Shown one piece after another: positions 9,261 to 23,700 of a DNA stretch of 64,000 nt. The notes beneath the pieces are model-generated. The model was not told the DNA's origin. It saw only the letters and a program-made list of their open reading frames with translations, and did not search any database. Source of the DNA: Stemphylium vesicarium (taxonomy: Eukaryota; Ascomycota; Dothideomycetes; Pleosporales; Pleosporaceae); contig QXCR01000127.1 of the NCBI GenBank assembly GCA_004380135.1, forward strand, positions 1 to 64,000. The letters are read 5' to 3'. The number at the start of each line of letters is the position of its first letter. Position 1 is the first letter of the stretch. The translations under genes and the position numbers were made by a program.

Positions 9261-12200
9261 GGTAGGTTAGGTAGATGAGTGCCCAGTTTAGATAGCTTAG
9301 CGCAGCAGCACGTTTACCGATGAGACGTGCATGTACGTTTCGGCAAAGCAGCAAAACACAACACACAACGCAGAAACATGCCAGAACCCCAGAGCAACTA
9401 AAACACTTTGAACCGCCCGTTGGGACGGTTTTTGCAGGGCATGTATACACCGCCGTTTTGCCTTCGCAGTTTGGCATATCTCAACAATGCGCATCCAGCA
9501 ATCATGTTTGGGTTGATGTGACGGATTGCATAGCAGCGGTGAGTTGCGGAAAAAACCGCAAGGCGATTGGAGGAATCCGTGGAAATAATCAGGGAAGAAG
9601 AAAAATGGTAATTGGTAGTCGGTTATCTGGTCCGGTAACCTTGTTCCTGTTCCTGTTGTTGTTGTTTTTGTCCCGCCACCTCGCTCACTCTAGAAATGGA
9701 AGAAGTAAAAAGGAGCAGAGAACAAAAAAATAAGGAGATCGACCTCGCATGTACAAGTTTCATCTGAAATGAAGATCTGATAGCGATCTAGTTATCCCGT
9801 TACTCTCTCCTTCTCTATCTCTCCGCAACGCTCTTCCCCCCAGAGGCGAGAAACTGAAGAAAGAGGGGGAAAAAGCAAACATCGATGCGGTCTCCACACC
9901 ACCACCACCTCAACCCAGCCTAGCGTCCCCTGCCCCCTCTCTTCATTCGCCGCGCGCTGCATCTCAGAAGGATTCGCACGTCTTTCTACTTTAACTCACC
10001 GCTAGATGGACAAGCAGGTAGAACTCGTACCAAACGGCCTTGCTCGCTGTTTTGATGCACCGACCGACGCGATCTACAACAACGATGCCTTGACCGATGT
10101 ACCGCCGTGCGATCCGGTGAAAGCCAAACATTCTGCGCTCACCAGTGGACTGTGTCGTTCGAAACCGTTGACCCGGGTTTTTGCAAAACATCAGCGCAGG
10201 AGGAGACGGGGCTTTACTTACTACTAAGCGAAGGCATTGGTATGGGTAGCAAGCTCCGTCCGTTCCTTAGTAAGTTGAATAGTGGAAAGATGGTTGTTAG
10301 CTTCTTCTCTCTTTTGTTGGTGCCTTGTTCTCTCTATATCGGAGTCTGCGCTTGCTTGCTTCCTACAAACTCTAGACCACCGCTCACACCAAGGTGCGTG
10401 TGTACCATGGGTTATATCGCCGTAGTAAGCAATTATCATTGGCCCAGAAGTGAGATGATGAACAGTTGGCGATCATGAAAGAACGGCGCGATGATTCGCA
10501 GCGCTATCGATCAGTGTCAATCTTGCTGTTGCCGTATGCCTATCGGCCACGCCGATGAGCTGAAAGAGTCGACTATAATCGGCTTGTTCGGCGTGGTTTT
10601 TTTTAGTTAGAAAGGTCTCGTATATTTTTGAAGGATTTTCCTGGGTCAGGGTCATCCGTAGTGTGTATATTAGCTGAAAGTTTAAACAAGGGTGTGCAGA
10701 GAGAGAGAAAGAGAGAAAGGGAAAACTGAGAGGGGGAGGGATCAGGGATTGACCGTCGTGACTTTTCTGACAGGAAACGTTCGTTCTTGATGATCCGGTG
10801 AAGTCTCGGCTCGTCTTGACTTGTTGGAGTATAGTCTTATGGAGGATCGAATATGATATGCAGTAGATTTCGGTAGCGACTAACGAGCTTGCTCCTTCCC
10901 CCCTGGTAAACCTTGTACTTCGCGTGGATCCTCACCCGCCGTTACATGCTCAGCTACTGCATGCCATCGCGTATGCAGGGTGTCATCATCACAACACTCC
11001 CCCCCGCAACCGCTTACCCGCGGAACATACCTACAGCGCTTACTCTAGCATTCGAACCTACTGTTGTGATCTATTACAGTCTATAAAACGTTAGTGGCTA
11101 AAGTCCGCAGAGCTCTTGTGTGTATGGAACTTGGGTCCACGGATGCTTAGTGCTGCCAGTCACGCTTTGCCAGGTATTTCTGGTATGCACGATTTTGGTG
11201 CACTTGTTTGCCACTGGTGGATTCAGGCTCTCTTTGGGAGTAGTAGGACGGGTGTGTGTTTACCCCTGTACGCGTAACTCGGACGTGTAGCTTGTCTTGG
11301 GCACCTAGAGGCGGACAACTCATCTGGCATGGCATTGGTAACATGTACAGTGAGGTCTCGTGAGAAGCAGAGTATGCCGTATGTACTCTTGAGGGATAAT
11401 GCTGGGGCATTGCATCTGTTTGACGGTGTTGGCAGACACGTGTGCGATACTCTTACTGCACAGAACGGCATGTAAAGACACGCATATGATTAGTTGAAAC
11501 ACCCGTAGAATGCTGCAGGGTAATACAGTGATTCGGAAGCTGTACTCTTTGCTGTATCGTAACGGTGTTCGTGATAATACTGTAGCGAAGTCGAACCTCC
11601 CACAGCTTACACGCATATGTTGAAAAAGCAATTCAGAGCCGGAGAATATCGATAACCGAGACTTCGGGTATTGAATACGGCAAGACGAGATGAAACACAT
11701 GCTCGGAAATGTTCCTTGAGCTGGATAGTGATACATGCATGGCGTGTAAAAAGCTCGTGATGAACAGATAGAGTTGAGGTTGTTTTGCAGCCGGCATCTG
11801 GTCTACCTGAAGCAACCTTCAAAGCACTAAGAGGGATATTGCGATGGTAGTTGCTGGGGTCGTATCTTGGTAGTAAGCCCAGGGGTGGCAATAATCGACA
11901 CTGGAAGTCGATAGCAATACACTGAAACGCATCGCGACCATATCCAGAGTCATTGCGAACGGAAGAAAACGCGTCTAGATCAAGTGAGATAGATGTGGTT
12001 GGTGGCTGCTCCGCCATGGTTTGCGCTAGTCCTGTCACCTCCAGCATCAATATCAAACTCACAATCACATCAACCCCACGCAGAAATCACGTTCTCGCCA
12101 AGTCCGTTCCCGCTTCTACCCCTTTTTGTTTATCGTTGCCGTGCCACGGCGCTGCATGTAGCCTGCCAGAGGGTCGTTCCGAACGGCTTCCTGCGTCACC

Positions 12201-15200
12201 TGCATGCTTCGCCCAGAGTTACACCACGCCCTGGCTCCCTCTATTCCCTGGAAGCCCACTGCCTAGAAAAAGGATATCCGTTCGGAAAGTTACTGCAGGT
12301 ACATGCAGCCCTTCTCATTTGCATACAGGGCGCCCTGGCTCCCGATATTCCCTTGTTTTGCGAGTACTCGAACGACCCAACTAGGGTCAAATAGCAAGCG
12401 TTGTACGACCGCGCCAGTTTTTACTAAATGAAGAGCGGCTTGCAGGGGAATAGGGGTGGGATTTTAGGAGGCGGCTCTGGCTACAGTGGTATTGGACAAA
12501 AGGTGCTTCGGGAATGAGATGGCAATAGACGGAAGGGTAAGACATACGAGAATGGGCTCGGCATGCCGAAGATTCGGGATGAATGACCGCAAAAGGTGGC
12601 GGTATCTTACCAATCCACAATGCAGGAGAACTTGCATGTAGACGGACATTTCCGAAGCCAAAATTTCGAATCAAAGTTTGGAGAGCCGAGAGTCAGAATC
12701 GAAGCGCCCACGCGACTGTGTAACGGTGAAGAAAGGAAGTGGTTGCAGGATGCATTGACATCCATGACCTAATGACCCTCGTATTGACATTCAGATGACG
12801 CAGCTTAGCGAGCTAGATATGTGAGCCCAGTAGGCTGGATGAAGCAGTAGCACGAATGTATGTCGTTCTCGAAGAGGATATCGCTCAGCCAAAGAAGGAG
12901 AAGGCGTCACACCAGCTTCGCGTGTGCAGTATGGTGTCGGTTAAATAGCAGAAATTGACAGGATACATGTGGAGGCTGTCTGACTGTCAAAGTGCGACAT
13001 GCATGGGATATCGGAGTGAGGTACGTACCGAGGCAGTCGTTGACCGGATGTACGAACTGATGATTAAACCACAGTCTTCGTGTCGCCCACTCATCGCGAG
13101 AGCAATGCTCCACAACACGGTCTTCCTTCTACATTCTTCGATAGCTCTAGGTTTAGAGTTTGGCGACTGCAACGAGTATGCAGATGAGGTATTCCGCCGC
13201 CATACAAGCCCTGCATTGTTCGTTATATTCTCCGAGGAGGCACCGCAGGACGATATTGCAGGCGGTACCTGCGATTCGTTCCAAGGCAGGAGGCAGCCCA
13301 TGCTAGCGACGTGATTTATGCCGTGTAACTTTGACGTGTGTTTCAGACCAGACGTTCGCAGCGCGAGAGTGGAGATGCAGAGTCATGTGTCTGCAAACGG
13401 GTACGAGCATTGCATGTGCAATATCCAAACAGAACTCGAATGAAGAAATGGGTGGATAGGGCCTGGGGGGGAGGTGCTAGGATCGGGAAGTATAGTGATG
13501 AATGTGTTCAACCCCACGGAGACTTCCAAGGCGGCTGGGCCCACAATTCTGCTCTTTCCAACGCGTTGCCTGTGGCTGTTGAAGCGCGTGGACTGTGAGG
13601 CGCGTCACAACGGCCACTCATGATGCTGTCCGCCACAAGGCCTTCATTGAGCGAAGTGCTGGCCCCAGCTAAGCCGTTTTTCAAGCGTTGACACTGGAGA
13701 AGTTTGCGCAGCAAGGCGGAGATCTACACGACCCACCTTCGTTCGCATTCGTCTTCGCCAACGCATTCTCTTTCCCCGTCCACCCGTGGCAGACACGACT
13801 CAATTACCTGGAACTGGGAATGGAGCCGCTGGCGAGTAAGACATGCGCTTTCCCATAGGTAGTCAGGGTCGACAGCACTGACTCGAGGAAGCCTCGTCGG
13901 GTGGACCAGGTACATGGCAAAAATGCGAGCCCGACGAATCGGTAGGCCGCGCGCGGAGGATTTCAACCGAGTTATCAGGGGTGTGCGAGCTGAGGACCAG
14001 CATCTTGACGAGAGCAACGGGAGTCTGTGGGCGGATGTTCCTGATTTACAGCGGCCGAGACGGCATTGGGCTCTGCCCGTGACCTTTGCGGCCAGTTGCG
14101 ACAGCGGCCCGGTGCGGAGTTCAGCGCGACAGAGAATTCGGGAGATGATGGCGAGGCAAATGAGACATTGCGCGCGTAAAATGCTCCACGTGTGCCAACG
14201 AGGACGTTGCAAGAGCGGCGAGAGCGAGAGGTTTGAGGTTGGGCATGAAGAAGCAGCGAATAGTGCGCTAGCGATGACACTGCGGAAGATGAGCATGAGC
14301 CTGCCGACATGTCCAGACGTTGACCAACTGTGCGCCGAATCCCCACGCTACGCAGATAGAACCTACACTATCGTGCTTCGATTCGCCATCTGAAAGAGGT
14401 ATCTCGGTGCATGTTCCATGACATTGCGAGGTTCTGAATCCGCCGGAAACAACTGGGCAGGCTGTACCACGAAGCACCATGCCTCGGTATCTTTGGACGT
14501 GGACATGGGCGATAAGGACCCTCCAAATCGCCCTGCGACCCCACGGCGGATCGAAACTCCCATACTATCCATTCCACGTGAGCAAAGCACCTTTAATCAA
14601 GTGCTTTGCCCCATCCGACTAATCTCTCCTGTTACCAATGCAAAATGCAAGCCTTTGATGACTCGGAGCATTGGTGTGAAGGAAACGTCATACCACTTGG
14701 AAGCTCTGGACCTGCGCGGACAAAGAGATCGACAGTCAGTAGCATGCAGATCGTCTCCACAGCTGGGTAAAGTGTCAAGCGTCAAGCGTTCCGTCACTTG
14801 CGGATAGATGTAGGGCATCAACTAAAAGTGAGGCTTTTCTCATCCTTCGCTTCATCGCATCGTGTTCGACGTCATGAGCCCATGTAAGACGGCGACATGA
14901 CGTACCTGGGCTGTTCTCGACATGGCGAAACCGTCGTCTGGCTTTGTTCACCGCGAGCGAAGGCGCCCCCTAGGAATCTGGCGCACAAGGTGAGATTTAG
15001 CTATTGGCCACTTAGCGACACGGTCTTACATGCCTCTTTTGCTCGCTTGCATGCATAAATTCGGGGAACCTGGTCTGAGATCTGGCTGCGCCGGGAACGC
15101 GGGATGCGCGTCTCTCTGCCCGTCCAATTGGCGCAACATCTCACCGACACAATCCGTGGAGGACTTCTGCGGAGGACTCTTCGCGCCCTGTCAGCATCAG

Positions 15201-16176
15201 GAGCCTCAAGGTCATGGTCGTGGTCGTGGTGAAGATGGTCGACCGGATGGCTGCAGCCGCTGGTGGGTTTGTGAGGTCGTCCGAGGAAGCTTTGCGAGTT
15301 TAGGCGTCTTGCTCGGCCTGTCAGACAGTAGTAGGCCCACCAAGTAGCTCTCGGCTTCGCGGCCTGGTGTAGTCGCGGAGCGGCGCATGGCTGGAATCCA
15401 CTCACCGACGATAGTGCATAGTTCCTCGCGGCAAATAGCCGTAGTTCGCCCAATCCACGTTTGCATCTCGGGTTTTACGCCAAAGTACACTAATCCCCAC
15501 TACAATCAAACTCAACGTACGACATGACGCTACCGTAGTTTGATCGACGGATGCATCTCGCTTCCACATGTCGAGATTTCAGGTGCATGTGCCCTCGAAC
15601 GATGTGGTGTGTGGCGACTGGAAAGCCGCTGCGGACGTGTTGAAGGATCCTCTTGCATCAGACATACGCAACTACACCCGCATGCTTTAGCTCACTACAT
15701 ACCATCAAGCGGTGAGTGACTTTGCACGACAGAGCATCTGGACCGACATCTCGTGACTTGGGCGCGTTGCGGAGGGACGTGGCTATGAAGTGTTTTGTTT
15801 GATTTCTCGGTTCTGGTTCTAACTATGATGCTGTTGGTACAATGTTGTGCGCATAAGCGGGACTGTAGAAAGGAAATGCTTGTGCTCGTCGTGTCGTGAG
15901 CGTACATGATGTTTTTGCGTTGAGCGCATGAAGAATACAAAGGATGATGCGTTCCAAACATTACAGTTACTGCGTTGCGATGCCATGAAGCCGATGTCTA
16001 AAGACCAAAATGAAAAAAAAGAGGCAGTGCCCTTCGCTGCGCTAGCTTGGGTACTGGTCACGCGTAACCACTCCAATGCCCACTTTGAATCTGCGCCGAT
16101 TTCCCAGAACTCCTAGAGTCTTGCCAGAATCCTCCCAAATGATGCCGAAAGGCAGTGATGGACCAAAAATGATGTC
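9261..16176. other. Gene-poor region downstream of the C2H2 regulator
   Basis: Nearly 7 kb in which I find no recognisable gene, transposase or reverse transcriptase. Open frames of up to 190 codons (for example 13724-14296, minus) exist but overlap equally long frames on the other strand and have no domain motifs. Purine-rich DNA lies at 10695-10740. Base composition looks ordinary rather than AT-rich, so this is not a classic RIP-flattened transposon graveyard. It may hold non-coding RNA or distal control sequence. Confidence 0.45.
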
Positions 16177-17716
16177 TTAGTAGAGCTTGCGCTCGGGGAA
16201 CACCATGTCGTCGTATGCATTGCCTTGGGGCTGGTGGAATCCAGTAGGCATGGGAACGTTGAAGTCATATCCGCTATCCACACGCTGTATGTTGTCTGAT
16301 GACATGGAAGAGCTTCGGCTGCTGCGCTCGCTGCCGTGTTGATGGAAAGATCCCGCGTAACTTCGTGACATCGACGCCATGGGCATCGCCGAGTAGGAGG
16401 ATGAAAACGAAGAGGCGGACGATGACATTGCGGAAATGCGACGGTCTTTGCCACGGCCCTTGATTCCCTTGTTGGAGTTCTTATAAAGCGAGGCAAAGTA
16501 TTCCCAGAGCTCTTTGTCTTCCTTAGAAACCCAGTCTCCCATACTGATGGTGGCGAACTTGGTTGTAAGATATCTTAGGGTTGCAGCGTGGAACTTGTTC
16601 TGATGTGACTGCATCTCGTTAGTGACGAGACCCGAGGGGAAGGTGAGGGACAACTACATACCTTGAGGTTACCGAGCTGAGTGAACTGCTTGCCACAATC
16701 GTCAAGCTTGCAGGTGAATGGCTTGATCTGCTGGTGAACGATCTTGTGTGCTCGGACATTGCCGCGTTGAGCAAAGGTCTTTCCGCAGATGTCACAGCTG
16801 TAGGGGCGTTCTCCAGTATGGCGTCGCTCATGGGTCTTGAGGTTGCCTAGCTGGGAGAAGGACTGTCCACAACCTGGAGCCTTGCAGTTCTAGAGGGATG
16901 GTCAGAGTCGCTCGCGTATAACGGCATGTGGGTAGCCTTACAAAAGGCTTAGCGCCCGTGTGCGCGCGGATATGAATCTCTAGGTGAGTCTTCTGATAGA
17001 AGCTCTTGTTACAGTTGGGGATGGTGCACTGGTAGCGCTTTCGAGGCTTCTGAGAAGTCTTCACTGCCTCTTCCTGCTTCAAAGTTAGACAGGGGATGTG
17101 CATTATGTTCAGCCGAGTCACGTACCTTGGGTGGCTCTGGTACTTCGGGGGTGGTAGTCTGCTTTGCTTGGATGGCCCTCATCAAGGTGTCTACATCAGT
17201 CGCGAAGTTGGTAGCAGTGCCTTCTGTTGGCTCGGAATTTGACCGTTTGCACTCGGCTGGGTATGATGTGTTGTTGTTGTACATTGGGTTTGTCTGGAGT
17301 GGCGAAGTGCTCTCCGACTTGACCATTGGGTTGAAGAGGTTTCGTCCATCTCGTACGGTAGGTAGCTGCTGGATGTCCGCGGATGGAGCGTAAGACACGG
17401 GGTGTGGAATGTTTGGCGCGTAGTATGACGGTTGTTGCATGTTGTAGGGATTTACCGACGTGGGGTCGTATGCAAATGCTCCCGACTGGTAGGGTACTGT
17501 TGTAGCAAGGCCGTTGGCTGAGTAAAGAGGCATGCCCATATCCATGTGCGATGAGGTGGGTTGTTCATAACCGCGCGAGACCGGAGCGCTCGTGGCTGAT
17601 CGTGAAGCGTCGTAGTGAGGGATCATGTTGGAGTGATGCATGTTGTTCATTGGGTAGGATGGTTCGCGACGCTCTTCCCAGATACCGGAGTGATGGGAAG
17701 CAACAACAGTGGCCAT
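16177..17716 (-). CDS. C2H2 zinc-finger transcription factor, Azf1-like (four exons)
   Basis: Exons, in coding order, are 17716-17126, 17073-16942, 16889-16662 and 16608-16177, giving 460 aa. Introns are 52, 52 and 53 bases. The N-terminal ~200 residues are low-complexity and rich in Pro, Ser, Tyr, Asn and Met. Four tandem C2H2 fingers follow: YQCTIPNCNKSF..HIRAH, FNCKAPGCGQSF..HERRH, YSCDICGKTF..HKIVH and FTCKLDDCGKQF..HQNKFH, with TGERPY/TGAKPF linkers. This finger set and the LGNLKSHQNKFH ending match the fungal Azf1-like group of nuclear regulators of carbon use, cell wall or development. The Ser-rich tail (RISAMSSSASSFSSSYS) is likely disordered. I start at MATVVASHH because the codon further upstream in frame is TTG, not ATG. 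The third acceptor follows ATGCAG at 16609. Confidence 0.88.
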
Positions 17717-20700
17717 GCTAGATAAGGTAGCTAATGCCAAGGGATGAGCAGTGGGGTATTGTTGATATATCCCACGGGCGTGACGGACGAGGGTAACTTG
17801 TGAGGTTCGAGAGTGAGTGCGGCTTGAGCCGAAAGATGCTGGGAAAAGAGGCTATCAATACTGCAAGAGACAGTACTGTAAAGATGGAAGATCGGATGAC
17901 GTGATGATGTTGTAGATGTGCTCGATCGATCTGGTCGGGGTTGGGGGAGCGTTTGGGCTTTACATATGGATGGGCCAACCCGATACACTACCATCTTGAG
18001 CATCCCGCGAAGCAAGGATGGCCATTGCTGTGGAGCCCGAATCGTCTAGGGACTGGAGCGGACATGCTTGCAGCAGGAGTTGCAAGGAACATCGCTCTCG
18101 CATGCAGCCAAGAAAAGATGGATGGTAGTTTTAGTGCAGAGCTGACCAGCAGGGGGTGAGGGGGGGTACGGGGCACGGCATCCGACTAGGATGTAGTCTC
18201 ATGGCGGAACCGGGGTAAGGTCCCAGGTGTGAACGGACGTCAGGCGTCGCCGTCTCATGTGCAGTGTGGGGGTCGTCCCTCGATTGAGGTCGACTAAGCC
18301 ACACTTCATTGGGCGAAACATTGATGACCGTAATGGCTCGTTGCACCTAGCCACTGGAGCCAATGTTTGGCTATTGGACGCAGCAAATAGGGCCCAACGA
18401 TTTGGTTGCTTCCACGAAACACCAGATGAGATGGGTTTGGTCTTGCAGTGAGTCACAAATGGAGGCTCTGCTTGATACCATGGTGGTGGTGTGTATGCCG
18501 GGCCTCATTAACAAGCGGCGGAAATTTGCTAGACCATGTCGCGATCCCGGTGAGGATCATCGCCTGCTGGCTTATCGTGGCTTGCCCCCTCTTGGTGTGG
18601 CAGCGTGGTGTCAGGCGCGGCCCACGGTTTTCCGTACAAACACACGTGGATGCAGATACGCGCTATTGTATCCGATTATCGACGGCGGCGCGGCGGACGA
18701 CGCTTCTTCCCGAGGCGTTGACGGGACCGCAGGCGAAGCCCCCTCGCCAATCATGGGGGCATTTGGACAAGCTGATTAGAGTACACCCGCGAATTGGGCG
18801 CCTCACCTGTTAGGTGCCTTAGGTAATTTGAGGCGCCGCCCGGACGCAGTACTGGCTGTAACTTTCCTGACGTACTCTAGCTTGTATGGGAACCCCCGAC
18901 TGTCATCGGGGGAGTGGACGAGCTTTCCGCCCCACCTCAGCGCTCATTGGAAGTCCCTGGTGTGCAGCACCATTATGGCGGGAGCTGAAGGCACCGCTTG
19001 CGCAATACCGCTGCGCTCAACGCGCTGGTCGGTGTTTTGGAGATTGATGCTGCTGGGACAGAGTTTCCGCATGAGACGGCCACGGAGAGGCCGCTGATCA
19101 CGTGTGAGAGCGCCAAGGGTGGCCTCGAGCGCTAACTTCAATCGTTTACTCACGACGACGGCGGGCTTGAAACAAGACGTTCATCTCACTGGCGTAGCCG
19201 GCCGGAACTCTACCAGCTTCCCGGTTCAATTGACGATGCGTGTCTTTCTCATACACCCCTCCATCTGTGTCCTGACCACGTTGAGGACCTAACCCAGGTG
19301 TCTGTCCACACTCGACGCCTAGGGTGCCGCGGGCGATCAAACCTATTGCAACCCGCCACCTCTGGGGTCCACCTGGGCACTCACATCCCCAGTGGCGTTA
19401 TCTTCGCCGAAGTTCTCTAGGGCGACACTATTAACAGCGCATGCTCGCTATGTGCACCGTCGCCATTGCGCCATTCGCGTTGCCGCCAACGGTCCCTAGT
19501 ACCAGCAACCCACATCCCCTCGATCGAAACGCCTTGGTTGGATTTTAACTTCGAAAGGCGCACTTGTAAGGTTCATGAGCACAAAGCTTTCCAAGGGACA
19601 GAGATAGACGTAGCGCGATTGACGATCGATCCCCTGCGACTACTGGGGATGCCGGGTTAATGTTCACACGAATCCAAGCAACCGCAGGGCCAGCTCACCA
19701 TAGCATTGACTTACATGTCAAACAAGAGTGTGGCCAAGTACCGGACCCCGAAGTGCCGACATCATGCCCGTTGTAGCCTCACTGTTCGATCACTGCGTAA
19801 GATGGAGGACTTGAAGCATATGTACGACGTCCAGTCGAGATTATCACTGTCATTGATAGCACCTTTGAGGGATAGCTATACTGGATTGATTCATCATTCG
19901 AACGTGACAGATTTCCAATATCTTTCGCGGGGCTGCTCCTCGCGCTCAGCCTCAGGATTCAGTGTTGAGACGCGCCTGGAGAGTGGCAAGCCCCTTGACA
20001 TGGATCTGGGATGAATCTGTCCACACCCTCTACGCTTTCCCTTGATGGATCCTCACAGACCATTTCCGTGTCCCGATAAGCGAGGACCTGCCTGGGCCTC
20101 GGTGTATGGCTGCGATCAAATATGGCACAGGGATTCAATCTCCTTACTTGGTCCGATCCTGAGCAACAATACCAGGGTCGATTCCTATGATGATGGAGGG
20201 TGAGTGGCTTGACTGCTTAAGAGATTCATCATCCCGAATGGTGGACCTGCAGTAGCCCCAAACATACGCTGGACACCATCGTGAGATGTATCTCATTTCG
20301 CTTCCTGACGTTCTGGAGCAGGTGATCATTGATCGAGTCCATTGAGTGACACGTTGGAGAAGACCGTCAGCTGCGTCCTTGTATACTGACAACGCATATC
20401 ACCTCCAAGGGCTGCAAGAGCAAGCTCAGTCCCAGAGACTTACGACGTGTGCCCGTACAGCCAATAGAAAAACAGTTCCAGGCTTTGGACCAATCAGAGA
20501 TGTCAGCTGAGGTAGCGCACGCTTTCGGCTCGTCGACCATTCAGCCTTCTCCATGGTGGAATCGATGTTTCAATGATGGGCGGTCAGTGCCCGCTAAGCG
20601 GACGGCAGCAGCTGCGGCGGTGCGCGGAACCAGCGGCAACCCGCGGCCCATGCTCGGGCGAATGTGACCTGCGATCACCACTTAGCCCTACTCTGTTACT

Positions 20701-23700
20701 CGGACCGGTCTTGCACGAGGTGCATTTGCCAGCCGGCGGGTCACTCAAAACCTTGTACTAGTTCGACTGTATGCATGTCATGCTGCTAGTGCCATCTCTC
20801 GATAGCGCACAGATCTTCCGCCCGCAAGGTCAGGATGCACAGTTCGTTCTGTCAGGCCCTCTTTGGTTAGACGGAGAGGTCGGCCGCAATGTCAGTGTCC
20901 AAACGGATAGGCCCGAGAGCTTCCCCGGGGCCGCTGGTGAGTATCGTCAGCCATGTACCCTGCCCCCTCCATCAGATCGCGTTCAAGATCCATGAGAAGG
21001 TGCATCTATTCATGTACCCCCCTGAGACGCCTCCAAATCATCTAGAGCACGCACGTCTTCACCGTATCGTCTGTATGTGTAACAACAATAGCCAAGACCC
21101 AATCCAGACATGCAAAGTCACCGCTTCTTGAAGTTGTCTGTCCAGCGTCATGCGGGTTAACAGCAGGATTGCTGGCCTTTTGCACACCGCGACGACCCAA
21201 CACTCTGCTGCTCAATCTGGAATCTCAGGGATGTTCCATCTGCAAGTTACATTGCAGATTCCTTCTCACCGGACAGATTATGCAGGGGAGTGGCTCGCAC
21301 CGATGCCTCGCAATTGCGACCCTCTTTGGATGAAATGACCCTATGGCTAGGTTGTTGAAGAGATTGGTTGGTGCGAATAGAACTTTGCACTTTGGCCATC
21401 CAGGCATCCTGCCAGTTCTCAGTGGCGTCGCGCTCAGTGAGGGAAGACTGTCCGAACATGGCCGGCATTGAAGCCGCTGGCAAAATGCTGCCTCACCCCG
21501 CCAACGGAAGACAATAAGCTCATATCCGGCTATGTTGCCCAATGGGCTCACCTATGACACAACTATGGATATCCAATGCATACTCTCTACAACGACTTCA
21601 TCTTGCATCCAAGCGAGACAAGCGTCCCGGTCAATAGAAATGCTCTTCAGAGCACTAGGAGAGTGCCGTACACGCCAGTGTCAACCAAAGATGCCGCTGC
21701 AATTACCAACGCTACCCGTCGAGGGTTTACAAGACGTGTGATGTGCGCAAGCTAGACTGGCAAGCCATTGCTCCGCAGACGTATTCTTGCAAGCCACTGG
21801 CCCTGAGCCGGGCCATTTTGCTTTACAGCGGCCCGCAATATGGTACAACACGTGGAAAGTGCTACAGATATTCTCCTAAGGCAATCCGACACATGGGAGC
21901 TTTTCGTCTCTTTACTACTTTTTCATCTCCCTTAAACGTTCATAGGCTCATCACATTGATCAACTCTAATAAATCGCGACTCCAACCAAGTAGGAACCGT
22001 AGCTTTCGGTCCCTTCGCAACTTAGTGTCTCTGTCACGTCACGGGCTTATCCGTACGCATACCGCCTTACACGCCGCCCTCGCATCACCAGGCCGGAAAA
22101 CTTGAAACTTCGAAATGGCATCACATTGGTCTAGAAGATTCGGTACGCTTTCGGTTGACGCGCATATAGCAACGATGGCGTGGAGATCTTCAGGCTCTAC
22201 TCTACATGGCAGGGCATCGGACGATCACCAATCATGCATATCATCAAACAAGGTGGCACCGCGCCCTTAGATTTTACTCGGACCCCATGGTGGGTAGCGT
22301 GCGTAGATAGATTGCCAACAAGATCTCAAGCCACATGATCGAGTAGGTGAGGTGGTGTGTATCCCGAGTCAGCTTCCCTGTCCGGTAGGGTCGTATCCGC
22401 ATCTTGATCGATTCCCGACGCGGTATATCGCCACTAAGATCAAAGATACTTCGTGTTGCGTTCAGTTCATGGCCCTGAAGTACGCGACTACACGCTAGAC
22501 AGCTTGGCATCAAGGAAAGACGTATAACATGCAGTGTGAAAATTGAGGATGACGAGTTTGTGTCACACGAACAAGGGAGACGCATGAGCTTCCGGGATCA
22601 TGCGAGTGGAACTAACTCGAAGGGAAACGACGTGCATGATCTGAAAACGCGATACCGATGTACCTGAGCGATCCGTAATAGTGGGACGGCGAACGGTGAT
22701 GGTGGGTAAGTCAACATGGCGAGCGCCTCCTCTGCGTTTGGAGTGGAGTCGATGCAGCCGTACGTCGTTCCAGATGACGAAAGCATCGACATGAAGTTGG
22801 CCATGCTACACATTTTTTCAAAGTAGGCGAGCAAACCCAAAGGCAAGGTAAAGGTTCGGCATGTGGAGGGGGAACCGGATACTCTGGCATGGCCCGCAGA
22901 CGAGGTGGCAGGCGTCGCGCGCTCACAGTGTTGCTAGTGGTATCGTGGAAGTTGCAGGCCTCCTGATGCATCTCCTTGCGACATGAGGATTCAACCGTTA
23001 CCGATCACGTCCAGCTCTGCAGTAAACGTTAGTCACTAACATATCTGGTCGCGCGCCGCAGGTATCAAAGAGGTCGGCGAGGTGTATTTCGAGGATGGCC
23101 CCACTGAGCAAGGACGTGACCCTCCCTGTTCTTAAAATCTAGGGTACGGCTATCTGTACCCGCCATAGCATCCTATGCACATCGTCCGAAAAGGAAGCAT
23201 ACTAAGTCCAGTAGTGTACCTGGCAGTCGCCATGACGGAGAAAGCTTCACGCCGTGTGTAGGAATAGGATTGCGGTGCAGTGCAGTGCGAGATGAGTGAA
23301 ATCACCGCGACTTGCGATCTCCCCGAAAGCGATGCGCGGCACATGGTGAAGCTAGATAGGCGAGCTGCTGCGTGCCTGCGCCTTTGCGATGCATGGGGAG
23401 TGGTGTGATAGGACCGTCGCAATTTGCATCCAAGCTGTGTGCATTGTGCCACTCCACCGGTTACCGGCCTTTTCACCCGCCAATCGCCTTTCAGCTCGAC
23501 ATGGTGCTCTGCAGACTCCAAGGCGTTCCCAGTCGAGTGGCGGTTGGCCGGTTGCCGGGTGGCATCTCAACGACATTGCCGGCGTCATCTCGGCCCTTTC
23601 CACGCCTACCCAGCTTCTTCGTCTACCAGCCGCTTCCCCAACCCCAGCCGAGTGCCCCGATGCACATTCGGATGCAAGAAGAAAACCTCAGATCTCCTGC

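Noticed and set aside
9241..9276. Telomere-like GGTTAGGGTAAGG tract
   Set aside because: It contains only a single exact TTAGGG, the rest being imperfect. Not enough to claim an interstitial telomere.
13724..14296. 190-codon minus-strand frame in the gene-poor region
   Set aside because: A 159-codon plus-strand frame covers most of the same bases. Neither has a motif, codon texture or introns.
7020..17716. Secondary-metabolite gene cluster around the acyltransferase, proline-racemase-like enzyme and C2H2 regulator
   Set aside because: There is no backbone synthase, P450 or transporter nearby, and housekeeping genes (RBG1, ERG3) are interspersed.
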